Shown one piece after another: positions 42,401-54,400 of a stretch of DNA of 64,000 nucleotides (the stretch's first letter is position 1; the number at the start of each line of letters is the position of its first letter). The translations under genes were made by a program, and so were the position numbers. This stretch comes from Hymenolepis diminuta. Its lineage: Eukaryota > Platyhelminthes > Cestoda > Cyclophyllidea > Hymenolepididae. The stretch covers positions 5,103,955-5,167,954 of the forward strand of contig CAADRB010000003.1 of the NCBI GenBank assembly GCA_900708905.1, written 5' to 3'. The notes beneath the pieces were generated by a model. It was not told the origin of the DNA. It ran no database searches and saw only the letters and a list, made by a program, of their open reading frames with translations.

Positions 42401-45400
42401 AGTCCTACTCTGCCCTAATGTAAGAGAGAAGACGGGAGAGTAATTGAATCCGTCTTGATGGGTTAGGATAGGAAGGGACTGCGCTTTTGGTGGTTTGTTT
42501 CACACAACTTTAATAGACCACTTACTAGCAAAAGAGACAGAGGAAGATATTCATACATTCAGACGACATGACAGGGAATTGAGGAGTCTTTCACATTTTT
42601 AGTTGTTTTCGACTGTGTCAGGTTTGCTATGAACCTTACATATTACAAGCTTCACCTCAAAAGATAGCGAGAACACAAGGTTTATTAAGAAGTGAAGTAG
42701 CTGTAGTGTGGGTGTATAGTGTCCAGGTGAAAGCATTGAGTTAGATACTTCTCTCAAAATGAAGGCTCTAAAGTTACAGAGTACCAACCTCGTAGTTGTA
42801 CATTGAGTGATTCTTGGGTTTACATGATTTTGTACAGTTAAAGTCTCTGAGTGCGTCGTTTACCTCATGTGATTTACCCAATACAATTTTACCAGTTTTC
42901 TATCTTACTTTATTTTGCGTGTGATCCGCCTCAAACTCCTTAAGCTGTTTATCGATTCTACCTCCTATATCTGACACCTGTGTTTTGAGCTGTACTCTGT
43001 CGATTAGTCACATATTCTGCTTACTAGCTATATGGTTATTACCTTTAAATTTAACTATTCTTTCCTGTTTTTGTCCTCTTGTTTGGTTGTGAAGTTTTGA
43101 AGTTGACTAACTAGGTTTATACACCCTACGTTGATCTCCCTTTAAACTATATCCATTTCTGTATAACATTTGCATTATTTTACTTTGCTTTCCTTACAGA
43201 TCCAAGCGATACACCCACTGCACAAGTCATAACTCCACATCTTTTCAGCCAGGAGGACTGCCTGCCAGGTTTCTTCCATCACCGTGGTGCCTGTTACAAG
43301 GTTCTCGAGACCCAGTCAACTCGTAGTTCCACCGAGCTTTATGACAATTTAAGTGCAGTCTGCGCCGCTTCTGTTAACTCATCCCTATCTTGTGAAACAA
43401 CTCGGGGACTCGCTGGTTGTCCAGTTGTCATGACACCTCACTCACATTCGGAGGCCGCTTTCATGCGTCTTCTGGTTTCTCGGAAACATCAGACTACAAC
43501 TGCCGTTGAAGCTTGGACTGGAATGAAGATCCAAAGTATAGACGGGCAGGTTAGTGACTGGTGATTGTATTAAGGTTTTACTACTTCTGAGCTGGTTGTC
43601 TTAGTTTTAGCAGTCTCCTCATATTCAGGATTATGCAAAGAAAAACTAGGTTGATCTTTATCAAAGAGTAACGTAGCATAGTCTATACCCAGAAGCACGT
43701 GCCTAGGAGACATGCTCCTTCATTCCACCATTGACAAGAGATCAAAGAATCACAGAGTTACTGCGGTCCTAGCAACATATACATGGACATTTATTTGTTA
43801 TAAATATCAGAGCACACTTCAGCTCAACTACTTTTATTCCGTCGTAGGCAATGATACAGACATTAAATATGGCAGTCACCAGCGTAGGGCCGGGAAAATT
43901 TGCTTAGCTTACTGGTCTGCCGAACTTTACAATAAAGTCAAGTGACTAACACTGCATCTGGATTCTTTTTATTAAGAGGGAATAGAGTCTAGTGGATGTA
44001 AGAAGTGGCTAGGTAAAACAGATTAAGAATGAATATACCGGAGTAATTTAGCTAGAACCAATTGATAAGCTTTTAGGAAGAAGTGAAATATATGAAGCTC
44101 AATATGCAGTGGGAGTGTCAGTGACATAGAGGTTCAGGTGCTCGTCTGCGAAGTCAGAGATCACAGGCTCAACCCCCATTGTTTCACAACCTGGTAGTAG
44201 AATGGTCAATCCCACTTGTTAAATCTGTTAAATTGAGATGTATGACAAAACTCGAGTTTCTCATCAGAGTGACTTCTTACCATTCTCTACTCTAGATGGG
44301 TGCTCGAAGAGGTTTTACTAAATGGATTTGGGGAGTTATGCAATGTATAAGAAACTAAAGCATATTTATATGAGAACTCAGGTAGCGGTTACCAGACGTA
44401 TTACACAGAAGTCCGCATCACTCCCCCTTTTCTCCTTTCAGAAAATCATACAATCAGAAGACGGTGTTGATTTAGATGATGTGGATATGGATTTCTCGCA
44501 TATTGAAAATACAGCTGAAGGGACAGATGGGTCATCCTCTTTCTCTTGTGTGTCTTTCCGTACAGATAGACCCTTCTCGGCTATTCAGCCCTGTTCCCAA
44601 CCGGCATATGCTGTCTGTGGATACTACTTAAGTAAGTAAATCATTTTATGCTATTTTGAAATCATGTAAACTGGTATCGTCCTGGTACCTTGGCCGTTAG
44701 CTTATGTCACCAACCCTCTATAACCCTCAAGATAGGAATTGGTGCCATTATCCAATCTCTAAATCTAAGTCAAATCGGGTGTATGCTTTCTGCAATCAGG
44801 TGAACCTAGCCGGAATGAGATCAAGAAAATGTAAATGAATACAAACGTCACCTCTTGGAATCCCACTAATGATCCAATCCACCTGCCTAAGCTCTAATCA
44901 AATGCTCTCAGATGTCTGAATATATGATGGTTTAATGATTAAAAGACTGACGGCCATTGTAGTTATGTAGGGGTCTTGGTTTCTGGCTTTAGCCCCGCCA
45001 ATTAAAAATCAACGAATATTACAATTTCGAAAGCTCTGCGTCTCCTGTCCAACCCATATCTTAGAGAATGCTCTTTGTTCAAATAAATTAAACTCTTCTC
45101 GTTACTAGCCCATGATCGAAGTTTCTATTCAAATTAAGCGGTAAATTGACAAAAATAGGATTGAAGCAAAGATTGGTGGTAAGGAGAAAAGTTGACGTTT
45201 TCCCTGCAAATGAAATGGATTGTGACCATAAAATAGAGTACATTATTTCTGGAGTGGGAATAAGCCTTATGAGTTTCTGCTTGGTCTAGAGATGTTGCGG
45301 ATTACAGCTTCAGTGGCTGTCTGATCTACATTAATATGGGAATCTAGATGTGATGAAGTTTACATTTGTATAAGTAAGTAGCCATTCTATATCTACATCT

Positions 45401-48400
45401 CTACCATAAATCCACACAGTTTTATCAACAGCCATCTGTATATCATACTCAGCAGGCATCCTTGTAAGTTTATCTAACAACTCTTGCAGCACCAAACCTG
45501 CTTTTCATTGGCGTGTTCAACATGTCCAAGAATCCATACCTCTTTCGTTTCCAGATTTTTAGCTGCAATGATCCAAGTCCGTTTATACCTCTTCCAAAAT
45601 AAGTTGGAAGCTTAGATTGAAGGGTAAAGGCCCTTCCGTTGAACTCTGCGGGACTCCTTGTTGATAAATCTAATTTCTCTAACCCTTTTCCATCTCCGCT
45701 TAGATACCCATCCCTTGCATAGACAAGTCACCGACATCAAAAATTACGAATGTCCTCCGAACACACAGCGCGTTGGTCGAAATTGCATTCTAAAGACATC
45801 CAACCGGTATTCCTGGCTTGAAGCTGAACACTTCTGTAACAATTTAAGATTTGTAGTAAATCTTAAAGATTCCGTTTTTGGCCACCTCCCTTCAATCCAT
45901 AACCGTGCAACACTCAAATATTTTGCATCGCTGAAGGAACCTGTTTGGATTGGCTTTAGTTCGGAGCGTAAGTTTGCAAACATCGATCTCTTATTTTTGG
46001 TAATGTAACACTTAAGTAGCTCTACTTTCGACAGTGGAGCTACTTTAGGAATCTGACTAAATTAAGCTAGATAATAATCTTCCTAAAGGGTTAACAGAAC
46101 ACAACAGTTGTTTCCAAAACATAAAACCAAGAGTTGATTTGTACTCCGAGTTTGTTGTACAAGAGAAATAAATGAGAAAGGGGGAATTGGAAAGGAAGGT
46201 AACTATTCTCATCGCTAAGCGGTTGGAGCCCGGGTTGTAATAAATAAGGTGAAATGGGATACGCTAATTGTAGTTGAGTGATCATACATTCACCGGATGG
46301 GCAACTAACACAAATTATTTGACAAGTAGGAGGCGTAGATATATGAGTCTCCATGTGTGTGAGCTAGAATGCTACAACGCAGCATTAATATTAAGTTATA
46401 AATCAAATCTATTACTGAGGTACTACTTTGTCTGCAGTTGCTTCGGTAACAAGAAACCAGCAGACCTTTAATTCAGTCTTCTAATTTAATTGTGGCTAAG
46501 CAGAGAAAATTTCAGGAAAAGTGGTCTAAAAGGTTTATTATAGATAAGGCAAAGTAGAACGTAGGGGCATCAAGTTCTAAAAGAGGAAGAAGTGTAGAAA
46601 TGGAAACCAAAAAACAGTAAGCTGTACGAGAATAAGACGAAGCTATTATATTGCCACAATGACTACTTCCGTCTCAATCATAAAGGGAATTAAATTTTAA
46701 TACCTTATGTCTTAGCTTCGCATTGGCCTGCTGCATGCCAGGTAGCTATCTTTGTCTTCTTTCAATTGCACGGTATCAACGTGCTTGGTGGCTTGAATTT
46801 TATAAGTTTTAATTTCGTGAAATCATCTGAAATCAAAATACCTCATTAAAGGTTGTACAAGGATTAAGAGCAATCGGGAAGAGTTCGAAATAAAGTTAGA
46901 ACATCAAGTTTCTTAGTTTTTTTTCCATTTAGATGTATTGGATTATCCAGCTGCTCCTAAGAGGTTAAACGCAACCGCAATTAATATAAACCCGTAAGCA
47001 GCCACCCATATAATCTAGACTTCTCACATAGGTATGCTATGGGTATAGTTACTCCAGCCCTGTGGAAGAGAAGACCAATATCTCAGCTACAATTTCTCTT
47101 TGTTCACAGATTAGGAACTATCATTTTAAGTCCCGCTTGAATATCGGAACACCTTTCTATTATGATCTAAGTCCCCTGGTATATTACACGGCGGTAGAGA
47201 GAACACGTGACTTGATCTGGTCATTCTCTTGTTACAGTGATAACTGGACAAAAGGTCTGAGTCGTTTATTGGGATGGACAAGACGAGAAACCGAAGGGGA
47301 AGTTTAGCTTAAGGGAAACATGTATGACCGGTACATCAGTCGTAGATGCAGGGTGTGGTCTGGCTATCAATGGGTCACACTTTTTCACTGGTTTAATTCT
47401 ATGGCAACGTTTGTTCAAATCCAAAAGGAGGAAGATGGAAGACTTGTAACTTATTTTTACTTAATACGTCTGGGAAATTTTAGATTGATTGACTACCTAG
47501 TTAGCAATTCCTGGACGTCACTGTTCATTTTTAACTAATGGCTTTAATTTTTCTTTCATGTCCGCCTACAACAGCATATGGGCACGGGGCAGGAATTGAA
47601 TGGACCGACGGGAGCCCTGTTGATTATCTAGCTTTCGGACCCTCGAATAGTTTATTGGCTTTCCTCGAGTGGGCGAAATGTGCCGCTGTTGATCCACAAA
47701 CCAGTTTGTTTAAAAGTGAGGCATGTGATTCCAGACTCCTATTCGCCTGCCAGTATCCGCTTGAATCATTCCCTAAACAGCGGTCGCGGATTTGTAAGCT
47801 ATAGCCCTTACCTCATCCCATTTTCTCCTATTTATTCGTTGGTCTTATTTCGGCATTTGCTTTTTTCCCCAGTGGATGGTGAATACCTTCCTGCTGTAAA
47901 GAATTGTCCCGTCAGATTCTCCCTGGAAACGAATTATGCTTGCTATGCCATTGTAGAGTCGCCTCTCTCTCAGAAAGATGCACAAAGTTCTTGTCGAATC
48001 CTTGATCCAAATGCAAATCTTGCCGCATTCCATTCTAAGCAGGAGGAAGAAGATTTTGTAAGTTTCCATTCAACTTCAGAAGATAAAAGATTGGTGTGAA
48101 CAAATTTATACTCAAATTTAAATGATATTAGTTTGAAGCGATTTGTTGAAAGATGAATGCGTTTGTTCCACGTCAACAACAGACAAAATCATGATGGAGA
48201 GAACGGTTAGACTGTTAAAGAAAATGCTGACAATTAATGATTATGATTATGTGGGTGCTGAGAGCGTACAAATCCTTTGAATTTAAAGTAAGAAAGATAT
48301 TAGCGAAAGAAGGTCTCTGCACATGTTTCTTCTTTTAAATGGAGAGGAACCTGTTGCGACAACAAAGTATAGACTAATTAATGCAGCTGAAAATGATGAA

Positions 48401-51400
48401 AAAGGGATAGACAAAAATAGTGCCAGGGGGAGGGAGAGAGTTCAGTATAGTGCAGCTATCATCATTGATATTTATTCCTCCGTGTGTTTTGGTTCTGTAA
48501 GAGCTTTAAGATTAGGCAGTAAGTGCCATGAAAATTTTGACCAATTTGAACTTTACTCCCCAACGGTGTAATGTTTAACACACTCATATGCTAGGTCAAA
48601 GGTCATAGGTTCGATATCCATCCACGCACGCTCAGTTGACGGAATGACCAATCACACTTGAAAACAGATGGTGGATTTCCATTTTCTCATCAAGGAGGCT
48701 TCGTGATGCTATCCCTCTATCCAAAATAGGTACTGAAAAACGCTTTCCTTTTATAGCCATCATAGTTATTACCATGCTCTCCTTGTAGATGGAAAACAAT
48801 CCTAAATGAATATCCTATCATAATTAAAACATTTCGCCAAGACTGGAGTTCATTTAATCCTATTGTTTTTTCCTTTCTGTCTGCAGTTGAATGAGATGTC
48901 GTCTAAGTACAAAAAGGATGCCTATTGGATGGGCTTGGTGCAGTCAGATCTCGAGTACAAGTGGGTAGACTCCAGTGTAATGAACTATATGCCTAAATTT
49001 GGTGTCAGCGTTGAACCCTCTCACATATGGCACATCCAGGATTGCTTTACGTTCAATGTGACCTCCAATGTCAACAATCCTAAGTCTCCATTGAGTAAGT
49101 GAACCGAATTTTGTAGCTCTTGAACCATGCATGCGCTCAATATTCGTGAAACCTGCGACATTTATAACAGAATTTGAAATAAGGTCAACAGGTGTAGAGG
49201 TATAATAGTTACTGTAGGAATTAAGTAGAGAAAAGAGATACCTACAGAAATTTGATATTGCCGATTCGTAGTTGGTGCTGTTCCCTTTTGTTGGTGGTAT
49301 GAGGCCGGTTGTAGGAGCTGGCTGTAGATGCTGTCTGAATATGATAGATTTTAAGATAGGATTTAACCGTAATATGTAGTAGGAGCCGGTGAAGGGTAAG
49401 TTGACAGATACTGCTGATTGACGCACTCACAGTACTGTGCTACTGACCGTGGTGTCTGGGATGGCTCTAGCCCCTACAAAGAGCTGTTAATCTATTCAAA
49501 GTTTGGAGTCGGAAGTGAGATTGGCTACGTCCATTTTTGGTAGGTACAAGTGGGACTGTTTTTTTACATCAAATTGTTAAGTCCATATAATTGGCAGAAA
49601 AATGCAGTTATTTGACAGTGAGTGATGCCTTCGTAGACTAGTTGGTTAAAGGAATTATAAAACAGTTTAAGAACATAGGGGAGTCGGACATTATAATAAA
49701 CTTTGTACGATTAAATAGTTGCAAAGTAGGGGAAGAAGAAATTATGACTTAGCGATGCCTTAATATCACCCCAGGCGTTTGACGTATATGACGTCAAAAC
49801 AGTATTGGGTGATTGATAAGCTTCCTGAAATCATAAATCCACGCCTTAGTATTTGTCAATCACGTCCAAATCTTAACAATTTAATTAGAAAATTCCTTTT
49901 AAACGGGTATCCATTTCATATCTAATCTGATCTAATCTAATCTTTCATTTACAGACGTCACCTGGTACGGGACTGACTGTGTGGCAAAGAGGCCCTACAT
50001 TTGTCAGATCTATCGGGGTGAACATGGACCCAACTCTATGAAACCAGCACCACTTGCTCTACTCGATTTACCAGTAATGTTTTGTCCTGAAGGTTACTGG
50101 CAGCATGAAGATCGTTGTTTCAAGGTAGACTAGTTAAAATTCTCTTTTACACACTTTAATACGAAATACGGTGTCATCGCTTGTTTACAGTACGATAATA
50201 GGACAAATTTGTTTCGAAATTTTTTAGTAGGGGTCGATTAAGGAAGGGAGTTGTGGTATGTGGTACGGCCGAACCACAGGATAAACTCCCTTTGAAATAT
50301 GGTGGCTTGGATATGATTGAATTCTCCATGTTATCAGTCCTATCTAGTTTGTCTATCTAATTAGTTGTAAATTTCTCAATATAATACAGTGGAATCTAGA
50401 TAATGCATGTTCTGTATGAGGTCTTCTGGGGCCTTGTTTGTTTACATTTCAAATCGAATATGATCGATCTTTTATTAGTATTTTTGAATCTATTTGTTTT
50501 ACCAATTAACAGCTTGAGTGATTGAAGTTCACATTTGGACCGCTTGAATATAAGATAATATGTAAGAGAAGATTGCTTTAGTAATGCATCGATCACCATG
50601 CACGTCTACTATGTCCGAGGTCACGGGTTCGATTTCTATCGGCGCACATTTAGTGGGCGGAATAGCCAACCGCATTGGCTAAATTATTAGGGTGACAAAA
50701 TTCAAGTCTCTCATGACTCTCTACCCATTATGAGCGTCGGAAAACGCTCTCTTAAGTGTACTTGGGAATTGTTATTGTTGATTGATTTTCGGATTTGAGT
50801 TGTATGATTTCAAAATCTATGACTCTTCATCTGAATTAACGAGCGAATTCTTGTCCACGATATCTAATTCATTTTATCTGTTTCATTGATTTGGGTGGTT
50901 GATCTTGTCACTTCAATTCACTATTTTCTTTCAAATACCGAGAAAATAGAATTATCTAGAGTATTGACTGCATATAATCTCACAACTCGATCGCAGTAGC
51001 ATTGTTTCTTTTGCTAATCTTTTATTATGTCGATTTAGAACTCATTAGTCTACTTGCTCCTTACACTCTTACACTTTAACCCCTTCAGTTCTTCCCAATT
51101 CTTACCTCTTTCGACAAAGCCGAAGAGACTTGCAGGAGGGCGGTTGTAGACTCTGATTTCATCGGTTCACTAGCTAGAATTTCAAATTCTAGAGAACAGG
51201 GTAAGTTCCTGCACCTTTCTTCCCGCACATACTATCCCTTTCCTCCCATATTCGATTTTTGATCATTCTGCTGGCGATGGTAGATTTTGTCAGTGGCCTG
51301 TTTGCTGCTCAAGCACCAAACCAACCCAGCACAGCTTGGATCGGTTTACGTCAAGGAGACAAGCAACTTTGGAATGACGGCTCTGAAATTACCTATGTAC

Positions 51401-54400
51401 GCAGGGGTCTCGAATTTCCTGCCCCAATTGCGCATAACTTTGAACAGGAGGAGGAAGATAACTGTTTGGTATGTTCATTTTAATGCTTTCAATGTATAGC
51501 TATTAGCGATTGAAAGGTGGCTAATTGGTCTGTGACTAGAGTGTTCACTTGTGAAGTCACAAATCTGATATGCATTGGTGTACACCCTAAGTGAGTGGAA
51601 TAGCTACCGTACTGATTAAGTCTGGCTAATAAAGAGAGTGGCATAATCCTCCATAATGCTACTCCTCCACTCATGGTGAGCGTTAAAAATAATTACCTAA
51701 ACAGGCTTAGAAGTTAATTAAATTTTACGTAGGTGGGACGGTGGTTAATGTGCACGTCTGTCAGGTCGGAGTTAACGAGATCAACATCCATCAGCGTAAA
51801 TATAGTGACGTGGATATTCGTCCGCACTAGTTAATTCTGGTCACTAAGAGGGATGGTAGATTGCTATTTTCTCATAGGAGCATATCTACCGAAGTCAAAC
51901 AGTTTTAATACCTCTCATAATGTGTTTAGTTTTTCCAGCAAGTGATTTCTGAAACTATAAAGTTGGTGGGCGTTGTATCACCAGGCAATCTTTAAAACTT
52001 TTACATTTAAATGAAAAATAACTTGGTTGAGATATGCGAAATTGCATAATGCGAACGTTTTCAAAGTCTAAGTTTAAAGTCAAGCTACAATCGCGGAGAA
52101 CGAACCCATATATTTCAAGCCATTAAAGCCTTTGCGACAAATAAGTTCAAATTGCAGCTATTTGGAAATCCCTAGTTTGAAGAGTTGAAGTCTTTAGTTC
52201 GACATTTGGACTCCGGATTTTAAAATTTAATTGAGCAAGGTGATTTTTAATTCCAATTCTCAGCTACTTTTCCTACTTTTTGTCTAATTTTTGATGTACA
52301 ACACTAGATTGAGAGACCTAGTAGTGTTCAGAGGAATCATCTAAAATTATTTTCCCATTCTGATTCCAGAGCCTAGTTGGGAGAAGACGGAGAATTTCTA
52401 GCGAATGATTAAGTCGAAATCTAATCTCATATTCCTTTTTTCTTTCAAGTGTACTGTTATGCTCTACTCCTCGAATGTGCACTTCAACGGCCTCTGGTCT
52501 CGATCCATCTGTTCTGTCAGCGATCAAAATTACTTCATATGCCAAGCCACTCCAGTTCAGGCCTATATTGTCAACAGCACTAAAGGAACCAAAAAGAATC
52601 TGGCATACGATTTAGACATACAAGCCGATAAACCCTACTGTCCAATCGGTTCAACTCTCAGTTTCTATAACTATTCAGCTAAGGCTGTGGATGGGAAACC
52701 GTATCTTCCTAATTGTTTTCAGCTTGTCAATAGCAGGCCTATGGATTGGAAGGTAAGTCTTATTCTTGTTGAGTTTCGTGTCACTTTACGAGTACGAAGG
52801 TATTTTGTTAGAGAGAGAGGGAGTATGGCAAAATGGGCTACCAAATTCAAATTTTATTACAAGATTTAACCTTGCAAGTTTGTTGTTAAATAATATGTTG
52901 TTGTAGATTGGACAATGAAGAACAAAAATGAAGATTTATATCAGACTGACAGCCTCTTTTCATCTATCTAATAGGGTATACTGGAGCAATCGTAGCTCAT
53001 GTTTAGAAAGAATAATGTTCATCTGTTTATGTATAACTTAGCTAGCCAATAATACAGCAAATTTCCAAATATGAGCATGAGATTATGGTAATCGAAAAAT
53101 CTACCCCAAAAACCGACTTCCGTTCACAGAATTCGCATGAATTGTGCTCAGGGTCCCAAAACACATTCTAATATCCTTTCCATCATTTCTCTTTAAAATT
53201 ATTAGAAGAGAGATTCGAATATATTTTAATGTCTGAGCTGGAAATGGCATTCTAATAGGAGGTGGCTTAATCACCTTGTTGTTTTGAAGCATCCTGAAAT
53301 GGGGCCTTTGAAATTATTGAACGTCGTCACAATTATAGTACAGTGTAAGAGCATTGTTTTCTTATCTGCAAAAAGATCATGTGCAGTTTGCAGCGTCGCA
53401 TTTCACTGCTATGGCACAGTTGTATCTGGAAGTGGATGTGACTGGTACAAAGTATCATCTTAAAGATTACCAGATGGTAACCCCTTTTCTCAAATCAGAA
53501 GTCCACCGCAAGATATATGGGGGAGAAACAGGAATTACAAACATTTTAAGAACAGCGTCAGTTTAGCTTTAAACTTGCTCGTCTGAATTTCTGCCCCATG
53601 ATAGTGTCCCTCTACCAAAACTTAGTGTTGGAAGAGGCTTTTCTGAGAAGAAGGGAGTTATAGAAGAATCGGGAACAAGCGTCTGCACTGAAAGCGCAAA
53701 GATAGAAAATTCAGCCCACTAATCTAGCGTCCTTTGGGAACAAGGGAAAATTGCATACTGGTAGTCTCAACGCATACCCCATTTCCATGTAAATGATTGA
53801 TGCTATTTTTCCTGCTTTTTCTTTAGGATGCTCACGAACTCTGCTCAAAGCAGTCCGCTACTTTGCCATCAATTGACACTCTGGCGGATTTGAGCTTCCT
53901 GCGTGCCTGGATGGTGATGCCTGAGTCTGTTGGTGGTGCGGGACTGCCTCCCAACGCTTCAATTTGGCTCGACCTTAAGGTGGACAAGTGTCCACAATGC
54001 TATTCGGTAAGGTGCCTTTTTATAAAGTACATTTTTTGACTAACTGTAGCTACTATTCATGAAATCCTTTCCTATTATACTTCGTGTACGATCAGAGCTT
54101 CCTGGGGTGTCCTCAGTGTTATGCTGATAACCGTAAAGCCTGGAATGGTTAAATTCTCATCCTGGAGCCCCCAAATTTCCAGACTCCAAGTGACTGAGTA
54201 ACTGTTGGATCAGTGTGGGAATAGAGGTGCAATTGTTGGGAAAACTTTATTTGCCACATACTATTAACGGTCCTCTAAATCGACAAACTAAATTGTGGGA
54301 ATTGAGTTTACAGTCAATCTAACGAGCGGGATACCAACACCTTCATTGCAAGAGTAGATAAGACTAATACTCTGAGATAAGCTGTGAAATACAGTCTTGC

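Noticed and set aside
47062..47538. Two small open frames in receptor intron 18
   Set aside because: No CTLD landmarks, and exons 18 and 19 join in phase without them.
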